Translations under genes and position numbers: made by a program | The notes under the pieces: model-generated | What the model was told of the DNA's origin: nothing | Seen by the model: only the letters and a program-made list of their open reading frames with translations | Database searches by the model: none | Assembly (NCBI GenBank): GCA_012516295.1 | Contig: JAAYWU010000101.1 | Location: 1-12,304, forward strand | Direction: 5' to 3' | DNA from: Clostridiales bacterium | Lineage (GTDB): Bacteria; Bacillota; Clostridia; Oscillospirales; Acutalibacteraceae | DNA: 12,304 bases | Part shown: positions 1 to 6,938 of the stretch, piece after piece | Position numbering within the stretch: the stretch's first letter is position 1 | How the letters are laid out: every line of letters begins with the position of its first letter

Positions 1-1235
1 CTTCCATCCTTCGGATAAATCGAAACGCCGATGCTGCCGGAAATCTGAAAATTGGCATTCCGCTCCGAACGGATACTGCGGAATACTCTCTGCAGAAGCT
101 CTGCTTTCCGTTTGATATCCATGGTTGATATGTTTTTAAGAAATACGACGAACTCATCGCCGCCAATCCGGCCGATGATATCATCCCCGCGGAATTGGCT
201 TTTCAGTTTGGCGGACACTTCTTCAATCACTTCGTCGCCAAGCAGATGCCCCAGCTGGTCGTTGATATCCTTAAAATTATCAATATCAATCAGGAACAGC
301 GCGTGTTGGTCTTTTCCCCCGCTTTCACAAATTGCTTCGTCAATCAGCCGGGACGTGGTCACATGGTTGTACAGCCCGCTGAGCAGATCACGCTCCGCCC
401 TTTCCTTCAGGCGAAGGGTTTCCTTTTTCTGGTTGTCAATATCGATAAAGAATACTATCATTCTGGAAAGCTCGCCTTTTTCGTCGCGAATGATTGTGCT
501 TCGAATCCGATACCACCGGTAATTCCCATTTACATCCATAAACCGGTAATCGGGGTTTTTCTGCCGCTCTCCGTGCATAAAGTGGTACATATCGTCTACC
601 AGCCTTTGCCTGTCCTCCTCATAAACGATATTGGAATGGCACAGGCTGTCAAGCAAGCCGTCCGTACTGAAACCGGTCCCGAACCTGTCCCGAAAAGGGT
701 GGGAATAATAAATTTCCTGCGTCTTAAAATTGTAGTCCATAATCGGATCCGCCGCCTGCTCCATAATAATGCGGTAGCGTTCCTCGCTCGCGGCAAGCTC
801 CCGTTTCGCTTTCCGGATAATGCCGAATTGCTCGCGCTCTTTATTGAGCAGCCTTCTTTTTTCCGTTATATCTTCTATAAAGCCGCAGAACAATTTCGAA
901 CCGTCCTCTTCGGCTAAAAGGCGCAGGCTGCAGTTTACCCAGATATGATGCCCATCCTTTTTAATAAGCTTCAGTTCGGTTTGCATATGGTCGTCCGTTG
1001 AAAAGTTCCGCATAAAATCTTGACGGTCGTAGTGCTGATCCGTACTTAATACGCGGTTCGGTTCCTGTCCGTTTAACGTCGTTATCTCACCTTCGCGATA
1101 CCCCAGCATTTCATAAAAGGGGCTGCTTGCATAAACGATTGTAAGAGCATCGTCATTTTTACAACATAGAATTCCCGCACTCAGAGAATCAATAATTTTT
1201 CTCAGGTCGAACTCTCCTGCTGGTTGTTTCGGCAT
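1..1235 (-). CDS. PAS-PAS-GGDEF diguanylate cyclase, C-terminus cut by window edge
   Basis: This protein probably makes cyclic di-GMP from two GTP in response to a signal sensed by its PAS domains. About 411 residues are visible, reading from ATG at 1235 with AGGGGG six bases upstream and running open through base 1. PAS domain 1 covers about residues 8-125 (FYEMLGYREGEI, then a PAC end with GFIEDITEKRR). A short charged helix leads to PAS domain 2, about 145-275 (SEERYRIIMEQA to FFIDIDNQKK). The GGDEF domain starts near 280 (LLSGLYNH, LIDIDNFKDIND). The signature GGDEF is at residues 358-362, and an RxxD product-inhibition site (RGDD, 349-352) lies five residues before it, so the catalytic and inhibitory sites both look intact. 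No signal peptide or membrane segment is seen, so it is likely cytosolic. Any domain beyond GGDEF, such as EAL, would lie outside the window. The function is assigned from the family; the ligand is unknown. Confidence 0.9.
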   Translation of the reverse strand, partial: MPKQPAGEFDLRKIIDSLSAGILCCKNDDALTIVYASSPFYEMLGYREGEITTLNGQEPNRVLSTDQHYDRQDFMRNFSTDDHMQTELKLIKKDGHHIWVNCSLRLLAEEDGSKLFCGFIEDITEKRRLLNKEREQFGIIRKAKRELAASEERYRIIMEQAADPIMDYNFKTQEIYYSHPFRDRFGTGFSTDGLLDSLCHSNIVYEEDRQRLVDDMYHFMHGERQKNPDYRFMDVNGNYRWYRIRSTIIRDEKGELSRMIVFFIDIDNQKKETLRLKERAERDLLSGLYNHVTTSRLIDEAICESGGKDQHALFLIDIDNFKDINDQLGHLLGDEVIEEVSAKLKSQFRGDDIIGRIGGDEFVVFLKNISTMDIKRKAELLQRVFRSIRSERNANFQISGSIGVSIYPKDG

Positions 1236-1290
1236 TGGCACCCCCTCTTTCGTCTGCAAAAATTTGGACATATACGCTTTAGTGTCTAAT

Positions 1291-1319
1291 ATTGTATCAA
1301 ATATGCACCATAAAATCAA
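1291..1319 (-). promoter_or_regulatory. Sigma-A-type promoter of the diguanylate cyclase gene
   Basis: On the minus strand the -35 box is TTGATT (1319-1314), the spacer is 17 bases and the -10 box is TACAAT (1296-1291). The -10 is preceded by TGA, giving an extended -10 (TGATACAAT). It lies about 55 bases upstream of the ATG at 1235. It is divergent from the aromatic operon promoter, roughly 75 bases away, with AT-rich DNA between them. Read by eye. Confidence 0.65.
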
Positions 1320-1394
1320 TCATATAAATCTATTTTTCGTACAATTTTGAATAACATTCCTTATTGGGGAAAAATCGATATTTTTCGTTTTCAC

Positions 1395-1423
1395 TTGACA
1401 GCCCATGCAATCTGTATTATGAT
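1395..1423 (+). promoter_or_regulatory. Sigma-A promoter of the aromatic amino acid operon
   Basis: A perfect -35 box TTGACA (1395-1400), a 17-base spacer and a -10 box TATGAT (1418-1423, 5 of 6 consensus) put transcription start near 1430, about 25 bases before the leader peptide start. A small inverted repeat (GAAAAAT-CGAT-ATTTTTC, 1369-1386) sits just upstream of the -35 box and could be an operator, but nothing else supports that. Confidence 0.8.
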
Positions 1424-1453
1424 ACATAGCAAGAATCACAAAGGAGCTTCACA

Positions 1454-1573
1454 ATGCGTTCTTCGACAAGCACAAAACGATTTACAGCTTACGGTTATCC
1501 ACGCTATTTTATGGCGTGGGATTTTTGTGCATGCATAAAAACGGACTGTGAGCTTTTGTGCGAAGGTATATAG
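1454..1573 (+). CDS. Aromatic-rich leader peptide (39 aa) of the aro operon attenuator
   Basis: The 39-residue ORF starts with ATG and has a good ribosome binding site (AAGGAG at 1441-1446, seven bases upstream). It lies between the operon promoter and a strong intrinsic terminator. Residues 10-24 hold F10, Y13, Y15, Y18, F19, W22 and F24: seven aromatics in 15 residues, with all three aromatic amino acids present. This is what a sensing leader for an operon making Phe, Tyr and Trp precursors should look like, as in the trp, phe and pheST leaders of enterobacteria. Its role would be to stall a ribosome when a charged aromatic tRNA is scarce, not to act as a protein. The tail is Cys-rich (C25, C27, C32, C36), with no role I can state. 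It resembles no protein I know and would be missed by gene callers because of its size. Translation is inferred from the ribosome binding site and position. Confidence 0.75.
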   Translation: MRSSTSTKRFTAYGYPRYFMAWDFCACIKTDCELLCEGI

Positions 1574-1630
1574 CCTTACCCCGACAGGCTTATATTTTAG
1601 CGGAGCTGACAGCAGCTCCGCTATTTTTTT
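1486..1630 (+). promoter_or_regulatory. Transcription attenuator with alternative RNA stems
   Basis: Hand pairing gives three exclusive stems. Stem 1:2 pairs 1486-1496 (AGCTTACGGTT) with 1544-1554 (GACTGTGAGCT): 11 pairs, three of them G-U. It encloses a small hairpin, CCACGC/GCGTGG (1499-1504/1514-1519), that spans the Tyr18, Phe19 and Trp22 codons. Stem 2:3 pairs 1546-1554 (CTGTGAGCT) with 1604-1612 (AGCTGACAG): 8 pairs and one G-G mismatch. It would consume the upstream half of the terminator. Stem 3:4 is the terminator itself (1598-1623). A ribosome stalled on the aromatic codons would mask segment 1, free segment 2 to pair with segment 3, and let transcription reach aroF. A ribosome reaching the stop codon at 1571 would mask segment 2 and let the terminator form. 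The pairings are visible in the sequence; the mechanism is inferred from known attenuators. No T-box motif is seen. Confidence 0.7.
1598..1630 (+). terminator. Intrinsic terminator in the aro leader (attenuator terminator)
   Basis: A perfect 11-bp stem (1598-1608 with 1613-1623, core AGCGGAGCTG/CAGCTCCGCT), a four-base loop ACAG and seven T residues (1624-1630) form a strong Rho-independent terminator. It sits 38 bases before the aroF start and after the operon promoter, so unless it is antiterminated it would block the whole operon. Confidence 0.9.
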
Positions 1631-1668
1631 ATCATTTTCCACTATAGAACTGCTAGGAGGAATAAAAT

Positions 1669-2694
1669 ATGATTATTGTATTAAAGCCCGGATGCACGCC
1701 GGAGCAGGTAAAAGATTTTACAAATACGCTTACCAATGAGTATAGCATAAAGGTCAACACCTGGGTAGGTACGCAAAGTACGGTCCTTGGGCTGATCGGC
1801 GATACATCGGCAATTGATATCGACTATATTTCGGCACAGGATTTTGTGGAAAGCGTTAAGCGGGTGCAGGAGCCCTACAAAAAATCCAACCGCAAATTCC
1901 ACCCGGACGACACCGTCATCACCCTGCCCGGCGGGCAGAAAGTCGGCGGGGGCGGGCTGGCGCTGATTGCCGGTCCGTGTTCCGTTGAAAGCGAGGAGCA
2001 GATCTGCGACATTGCCCGGCGGGTCAAGGCGGCAGGCGCGCAGTTCCTGCGCGGCGGCGCGTTCAAGCCGAGAACCTCCCCCTATGCCTTCCAGGGGCTG
2101 AAGGCCGAAGGGCTGGAACTTTTAAAAGAAGCCAAAAAGGAAACCGGCCTTCCGATCGTTACGGAAATCATGAGCGCCAACCATATCGACATGTTTTTGG
2201 AAAACGGCGTGGATATTATTCAGGTCGGCGCGCGGAATATGCAGAATTTTGATCTGCTGAAGGAACTGGGGAAAGGCAAAACGCCCATTCTCTTAAAGCG
2301 GGGGCTGTCCAGCACGATTGAAGAGCTTTTAATGAGTGCGGAATACATTCTGGCCGGGGGCAATGAGCAGGTCATCCTCTGCGAACGCGGCATCCGCACC
2401 TATGAAACCTACACAAGGAACACGCTGGATATTTCCGCCATTCCGATTCTGAAAAAGCTTTCCCATCTCCCCGTCGTGGTCGACCCAAGCCACGCGGGCG
2501 GCATTGCATGGCTGGTGGAACCGCTCGCGCTTGCGGCGGTTGCCGCCGGAGCGGACGGCCTGATTATCGAGGTGCACAACAATCCGGCAAAGGCGCTTTC
2601 CGACGGCGCGCAGTCGCTGACCCCGGACCAGTTCGGCAAGGCAGCGGAACATCTTCGTGCCGCGGCAAAAGCCTTTGGAAGAAATGTAGAATAG
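1669..2694 (+). CDS. aroF: 3-deoxy-7-phosphoheptulonate synthase (DAHP synthase, type I-beta)
   Basis: This enzyme condenses phosphoenolpyruvate with erythrose 4-phosphate to DAHP, the committed first step of the shikimate pathway. The product is 341 residues, the size of the Thermotoga/Bacillus type I-beta enzymes. Residues 1-70 are the ferredoxin-like N-terminal domain, which in Thermotoga confers inhibition by Tyr and Phe. The TIM barrel follows from about 95, with GPCSVES (102-108), KPRTSPYAFQG (133-143), PILLKRG (206-212) and DPSHAGG (272-278). By position the metal ligands would be Cys104, His275, Glu301 and Asp312, and all are present. ATG at 1669 has AGGAGG eight bases upstream. It is the first structural gene behind the leader attenuator, so flux should be controlled both by transcription and by feedback on the N-terminal domain (inference). 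The symbol is the usual one for this family; aroA(G)-type naming also exists. Confidence 0.95.
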   Translation: MIIVLKPGCTPEQVKDFTNTLTNEYSIKVNTWVGTQSTVLGLIGDTSAIDIDYISAQDFVESVKRVQEPYKKSNRKFHPDDTVITLPGGQKVGGGGLALIAGPCSVESEEQICDIARRVKAAGAQFLRGGAFKPRTSPYAFQGLKAEGLELLKEAKKETGLPIVTEIMSANHIDMFLENGVDIIQVGARNMQNFDLLKELGKGKTPILLKRGLSSTIEELLMSAEYILAGGNEQVILCERGIRTYETYTRNTLDISAIPILKKLSHLPVVVDPSHAGGIAWLVEPLALAAVAAGADGLIIEVHNNPAKALSDGAQSLTPDQFGKAAEHLRAAAKAFGRNVE

Positions 2695-2706
2695 CCTGTA
2701 AATATT

Positions 2707-2715
2707 TGCTATAAT
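2707..2715 (+). promoter_or_regulatory. Possible internal promoter before tyrA (extended -10)
   Basis: The 54-base gap between aroF and tyrA contains TGCTATAAT, a perfect extended -10 element (TGN-TATAAT). The -35 position at 17-base spacing (TAGAAT, 2687-2692) is poor. If active, it would give attenuator-independent transcription of tyrA-aroB-aroA-aroC-pheA. Read by eye. Confidence 0.4.
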
Positions 2716-2748
2716 AAAGAAAATATCTGCGACGAAAGGTATTCCACC

Positions 2749-3585
2749 ATGAATAGGAAAATTGTAATTGTCGGGCTGGGCCTGATCGGGGGTTCCCTTG
2801 CAAAGGCCTTTCAAAAGTACACACAATGCCAAATCGCCTGAATTGACCGCAATCCGGACGTTTTAAACGCGGCGCTGGAATGCGGCGCGATTGACAAAAT
2901 TGCCGGCGAAGCAGATATCCGGGAGGCGGACGTCCTCTACCTTTGCCTATACCCCCAGGCGGACATCGACTTTGCCGCCGCGCACGCCCATCTGATTCCA
3001 CCGCACTGCGTCGTGACCGACACCTGCGGAATCAAAGCGGAAATCTGCGCGCATCTGCCCCGCATTGCGCAGGAACATGGATTTGCCTTCGTGGGCGGGC
3101 ACCCGATGGCGGGCAAGGAACAGAGCGGATTTGCGGCAAGCGACGCAGACCTGTTTCTGGGCGCCAGCTACATCCTCGTTCCCTGCGGCGCACCGCAGCA
3201 GGCGGTAGGCCTGCTGAAAGAAATCGCTGCGGCGCTCCGCTTAGGCGGAACTGTGGAAGCCACCCCAGAAAAGCACGACCGGATGATCGCGTTTACCAGC
3301 CAGCTTCCCCATATGCTTGCCTGCGCTTATGTGATGAGCCCCTGCTGTCCCGAGCACAACGGCTTTTCCGCGGGAAGCTACCGCGACGTTTCGCGCGTGG
3401 CGAATATCAACGAAGCACTATGGGCGGAGCTGTTCATCGACAACCGGGAAGCCCTCATGGAGGAATTGGAGATTTTGATTGCCAATATAACAATGCTGAA
3501 GGATGCTGTTTCAAAAAGGGATGCCGATGCGCTTCGCGCCCTTCTGCGCAAAAGCAGACAGATAAAGGAGATGCTTGGAGAATGA
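2749..3585 (+). pseudogene. tyrA: Prephenate dehydrogenase with in-frame TGA at codon 31
   Basis: The enzyme oxidises prephenate with NAD+ to 4-hydroxyphenylpyruvate, the tyrosine branch. The frame from ATG 2749 (AAAGG about nine bases upstream) is 278 codons, normal for a monofunctional TyrA. It carries the Rossmann loop GLGLIGGS (residues 9-16), HPMAGKEQSG (from 118), His176 in KHDRMIAF and LPH at 186-188, and ends in a helical dimerisation region. Codon 31 (2839-2841) is TGA, between IA and IDRNP, where homologues usually have a small or aromatic residue. The frame is the same before and after and no other stop occurs, so one base explains it: TGG or GGA to TGA. TGA is the genuine stop of this gene, aroB, pheA and others here, so the code is not reassigned. 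A downstream restart would lack the NAD loop. It is either a recent nonsense mutation, a sequencing error or readthrough. It overlaps aroB by four bases (ATGA). Confidence 0.85.
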
Positions 3586-4640
3586 AGGAATTGACCGTTA
3601 GCACTTCCAAAAGCTACAAAATCCGAATCGAACGCGGTTGCCTCGGCAAAGCCGGAAAGCTTGCGGAACGGCTTTTCAAGCCGGGCGCAAAAGCCGTTCT
3701 GGTAAGCGACAGCAACGTGCTTCCGCTTTACGGCGAACGCGTGAAGCAGTCGCTGGAAACCGCCGGGTTTTCCGTGCGCACATTTGCTTTCCCGGCAGGG
3801 GAAGAAAGCAAGCAGCTTTCCTGCGTCGCGCATATTTATTCGGAGTGCGCGGCACACAGGCTGACCCGCAGCGATTTCCTCGTCGCGCTGGGCGGCGGCG
3901 TAACCGGCGACATGACGGGCTTTGCCGCCGCGACCTACCTGCGCGGCATCCCCTTTATCCAGATACCGACCTCCCTTCTGGCGCAGATTGACTCCTCGGT
4001 CGGCGGCAAAACGGCGGTCGACCTCCCGCAGGGAAAAAATCTGGTCGGAGCGTTTCATCAGCCCTGTCTGGTTTTAATTGACCCGGACACGCTCGAAACC
4101 CTTCCGACGCGTTTTCTTTCCGACGGAATGGCGGAAGCGATTAAATACGGCTGCATAAAAAGCCGTGAACTGTTCGACATGATTTATAAAGAGGACATCC
4201 GCGAAAACATGGAGGAGCTGATTTACCGCTGTGTGGATATCAAACGCGAAATCGTGGAGCGGGACGAATTCGACACCGGCGAACGCATGCTTTTGAACTT
4301 CGGCCACACCTTCGGCCACGCGCTGGAAAAGCTGTACGGCTTTGGAAAGCTGTCCCACGGGGAAGCGGTCGGAATCGGCATGGTCATGATGGCAAAATGC
4401 GGCGAGGGCATGGGCATCACAAAGCCCGGAACGGCGAACGAAATCATCGCGGCGTTACGGAAATTCGAACTTCCCACAAGCGATTCCATGCCGATGGACC
4501 GGATTCTTTCCGCAACAGCCTTTGACAAGAAAAACAGCGGCGGCATGATTGGGCTGATTCTTTTGAAACAAATCGGCGAGGGGTTTGTGGACCGGATTTA
4601 CCGGGACCGCCTGGCGGAACTGACAGAGGTGCTGCAATGA
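3582..4640 (+). CDS. aroB: 3-dehydroquinate synthase
   Basis: It converts DAHP to 3-dehydroquinate, the second shikimate step, using NAD+ and a divalent metal. The product is 352 residues, typical length. Visible motifs are PAGEESK (71-77), GGGVTGD in the nucleotide-binding region (104-110), PTSLLAQIDSSVGGK (129-143), NFGHTFGHALE (239-249) and HGEAVGIGM (259-267). By position the metal ligands are Glu185, His242 and His259. The start was set at 3582 because it overlaps the tyrA stop as ATGA and because MKELTVSTSK is a natural N-terminus. The frame is open much further upstream, but that stretch is an out-of-frame reading of tyrA. AAAGGAG lies 11 bases before the ATG, so translation is probably coupled to tyrA. 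If so, the tyrA nonsense codon could reduce AroB through polarity (inference). Confidence 0.96.
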   Translation: MKELTVSTSKSYKIRIERGCLGKAGKLAERLFKPGAKAVLVSDSNVLPLYGERVKQSLETAGFSVRTFAFPAGEESKQLSCVAHIYSECAAHRLTRSDFLVALGGGVTGDMTGFAAATYLRGIPFIQIPTSLLAQIDSSVGGKTAVDLPQGKNLVGAFHQPCLVLIDPDTLETLPTRFLSDGMAEAIKYGCIKSRELFDMIYKEDIRENMEELIYRCVDIKREIVERDEFDTGERMLLNFGHTFGHALEKLYGFGKLSHGEAVGIGMVMMAKCGEGMGITKPGTANEIIAALRKFELPTSDSMPMDRILSATAFDKKNSGGMIGLILLKQIGEGFVDRIYRDRLAELTEVLQ

Positions 4641-5866
4641 GCGACGTGAGAATTGAGCCTTCGGTGTTAAACGGGAGCATCCTTGTTCCGCCCTCGAAAA
4701 GCGCGGCGCACCGGGCGGTTATCTGTTCGGCGCTGGCGGGCGGCGGCAATCTCTTTCCGGACGGGGACCGTCTGAGCGACGATATCCGCGCAACCGTCCG
4801 CGCAATGAAAATCCTTCTCAGCGAAACTGACGGAATTCCCGTGCAAGTTCACTGCGGGGAATCCGGTTCCACCCTGCGCTTTCTGATTCCGGTCGCGGCG
4901 GCGCTCGGGATTCCGGCTGTGTTTACGGGCGAAGGCCGTCTTCCGCAGCGCCCGATCGGCGTTTATCTTGACTGCCTGCCCCGGCATGGCGTAAAATGTG
5001 AAACAACAGGGGGTCTGCCGCTGACGATTCATGGTAAGCTCACCCCGGGGAGATTCACCCTGCCGGGCAACGTGAGCTCCCAGTTTATTACGGGGCTGCT
5101 GCTCGCGCTCCCGCTTTTGGACGGCGACAGCGAAATCCGCCTTTCCACACCGCTGGAAAGTGCCGGCTACGTCGATATGACCGTGGATATTTTAAAAGAT
5201 TTCGGAATAAAAATCGAAACGGCGGAAAACGGGTGGAGGGTCCCGGGTAACCAATCCTACAGCGCACGCCCTTATAAAGTAGAGCGGGATTGGTCGCAGG
5301 CGGCTTTTTTCCTGGCGGCCGGAACGCTCGGCGGCAAAATCCGGCTGGAAGGGCTGAACCCGGATTCCCGGCAGGGCGACCGCGCGGCGGAAACGCTTTT
5401 CCGTTCGTTCGGCGCGGATATCGCATGGGAGGGAAACCAACTGACCGTTACGCCCAAGAAACGAAACGGCATGGAAATCGACGCGGCGCAGATTCCCGAC
5501 CTTGTCCCGGTTCTGGCGGCGACCGCCGCGCTGTGCCGGGGGCAAACAAGAATTTATAACGCGCAGCGCCTGCGCATTAAGGAAAGCGACCGTCTGGCGG
5601 CCATGGCCGACGGGCTGACCCGCCTTGGCGGGAAGGTGAAGGAAACAGAGGACGGCCTTCTGATTGACGGCGTGGAGACGCTTCACGGCGGCGAGGTCAA
5701 CGGCTGCAACGACCACCGCATTGTCATGGCTTTTGCAATCGCCGCTTTGAAAGCGGACGGCTGCGTGACGATCCACGACGCGCAAAGCGTCCGCAAAAGC
5801 TATCCGGACTTTTTCGAGGACTATAACCGGCTGGGAGGGAAAGCGCATGTCGTCCGCATGGGGTAA
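4637..5866 (+). CDS. aroA: 3-phosphoshikimate 1-carboxyvinyltransferase (EPSP synthase)
   Basis: It transfers the enolpyruvyl group of PEP to shikimate 3-phosphate, the step blocked by glyphosate. The product is 409 residues, within the family range. Motifs along the chain are PPSKSAAHR (18-26, substrate lysine K21), GESGSTLR (74-81), RLPQRPI (101-107), GNVSSQF (144-150), PDLVP (287-291, whose D288 matches the catalytic aspartate), RIKESDRL (313-320) and NDHRIVMAF (358-366). The PEP/glyphosate loop reads GESGSTLR, not the NAGTAMRP of the enterobacterial class I enzyme. Clostridial enzymes often differ here, so glyphosate response cannot be predicted from this. ATG overlaps the aroB stop by four bases (ATGA), indicating translational coupling. 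Confidence 0.96.
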   Translation: MSDVRIEPSVLNGSILVPPSKSAAHRAVICSALAGGGNLFPDGDRLSDDIRATVRAMKILLSETDGIPVQVHCGESGSTLRFLIPVAAALGIPAVFTGEGRLPQRPIGVYLDCLPRHGVKCETTGGLPLTIHGKLTPGRFTLPGNVSSQFITGLLLALPLLDGDSEIRLSTPLESAGYVDMTVDILKDFGIKIETAENGWRVPGNQSYSARPYKVERDWSQAAFFLAAGTLGGKIRLEGLNPDSRQGDRAAETLFRSFGADIAWEGNQLTVTPKKRNGMEIDAAQIPDLVPVLAATAALCRGQTRIYNAQRLRIKESDRLAAMADGLTRLGGKVKETEDGLLIDGVETLHGGEVNGCNDHRIVMAFAIAALKADGCVTIHDAQSVRKSYPDFFEDYNRLGGKAHVVRMG

Positions 5867-6923
5867 AAAAATAAAGGTATCGATTTTCGGCGAAAGCCAC
5901 GGAACCGCTATCGGTGCGGTGCTCGACGGGCTGCCGGCGGGCGAAGAGCTTGATTTTGAAGCCGTCGCCCTGCAAATGAGCCGCCGCGCGCCGGGAAAAG
6001 ACGCGGCGGCAACGCCGCGCAGGGAAAGCGACCTGCCTAAAATCGTAAGCGGCGTTTTAAACGGCAGAACCACCGGCGCGCCGCTGTGTGCGCTGATTGA
6101 AAACACCAATACCAAATCCGGCGATTATGAGAATTTGCAGAGCGTCCCGCGCCCCGGGCACGCGGATTACCCTGCGTTCCTGCGTTACGGCGGTTTTAAC
6201 GACGTGCGCGGCGGCGGGCATTTCTCCGGCCGTCTGACAGCTCCGCTTGTTTTCGCGGGCGCCGTATGCCGCCAGATTTTACAGCGCCGGGGCAGCATAA
6301 TCGGCTCGCACGTCCTTTCTGTGGCGGATTGCAAGGATACCCCCTTTTCCCCGACGGATATTCCGGAAGATTTGCTGCAACGGCTTGCTTCCGTCCCGTT
6401 CCCCGTCATCGACCGGGAGGCGGAACAAAAAATGCGGGATACGATTGAAAAAGCACGCATGGCACAGGACAGCGTGGGCGGCGTGATCGAATGCGCGCTG
6501 ACCGGCGTTCCCGCGGGGATCGGCGGCCCGCTGTTTGGGGGAATTGAACCGGGCTTTTCATCCATCCTGTTCGGCATTCCCGCTGTGAAGGGCGTGGAGT
6601 TCTGTGCGGGCTTCGGCGCGGCGGAGCTGTACGGCAGCCAAAACAACGACGCGTACTACTACGACGGCGGCGCGGTAAAACCCCGGACCAACCACGCGGG
6701 CGGAATTCTCGGCGGGATTACAACCGGTATGCCGATTGTGTTCCGCGCAGCGTTCAAGCCCACGCCGTCCATTGCGCGGGAGCAGGACAGCATCGATCTG
6801 AAAACAAAGGAAAATGCAAAGCTCCGCGTTCACGGAAGGCACGATCCCTGTATCGTTTCGCGGGCCGCGCCCGTTGTGGAGGCTGCGGCGGCGGTTGCGC
6901 TCATAAACCTGATGACTTTATAA
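5847..6923 (+). CDS. aroC: Chorismate synthase
   Basis: It eliminates phosphate from EPSP to give chorismate, the branch point for Phe, Tyr, Trp and folate, and requires reduced FMN. The product is 358 residues, normal length. Signature stretches are GESHG (15-19), RRAPGKD (46-52), RPGHADY (102-108), GGGHFSGRLTA (122-132), IGGPLFGGIEPG in the middle, RTNHAGGILGG and, near the C-terminus, HGRHDPC. The start at 5847 lies inside aroA (20-base overlap) and has GGGAGGG about seven bases upstream. The N-terminus MSSAWGKKIKVSIFGESHG fits the family closely, so this start is favoured. The extensive overlap again points to coupled translation. Confidence 0.97.
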   Translation: MSSAWGKKIKVSIFGESHGTAIGAVLDGLPAGEELDFEAVALQMSRRAPGKDAAATPRRESDLPKIVSGVLNGRTTGAPLCALIENTNTKSGDYENLQSVPRPGHADYPAFLRYGGFNDVRGGGHFSGRLTAPLVFAGAVCRQILQRRGSIIGSHVLSVADCKDTPFSPTDIPEDLLQRLASVPFPVIDREAEQKMRDTIEKARMAQDSVGGVIECALTGVPAGIGGPLFGGIEPGFSSILFGIPAVKGVEFCAGFGAAELYGSQNNDAYYYDGGAVKPRTNHAGGILGGITTGMPIVFRAAFKPTPSIAREQDSIDLKTKENAKLRVHGRHDPCIVSRAAPVVEAAAAVALINLMTL

Positions 6924-6938
6924 ATCGAGGTAATAAGG

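Noticed and set aside
195..917. Long plus-strand ORF (240 codons) at the window start
   Set aside because: It is antisense to the PAS-PAS-GGDEF gene, whose minus-strand frame carries clear domain motifs; the plus reading matches nothing.
1430..1668. T-box or other riboswitch in the aro leader
   Set aside because: No T-box core sequence (GGUGGNACCGCG-like) or specifier loop was seen; the translated aromatic leader explains the terminator better.
2839..2841. TGA in tyrA as selenocysteine or as reassigned Trp
   Set aside because: TyrA has no known selenocysteine form, no convincing SECIS-like hairpin follows, and TGA is the normal stop of neighbouring genes.
2943..3581. Upstream extension of the aroB frame giving a 565-residue protein
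   Set aside because: The extra N-terminal part is tyrA read out of frame; a natural AroB N-terminus starts at 3582.
3013..3585. tyrA as a shorter functional gene starting at GTG 3013
   Set aside because: It would lack the whole NAD-binding half and has no ribosome binding site; the frame upstream is clearly the missing N-terminus.
5192..6115. 307-codon minus-strand ORF across aroA/aroC
   Set aside because: Antisense shadow of two conserved genes; low-complexity composition and no motif.
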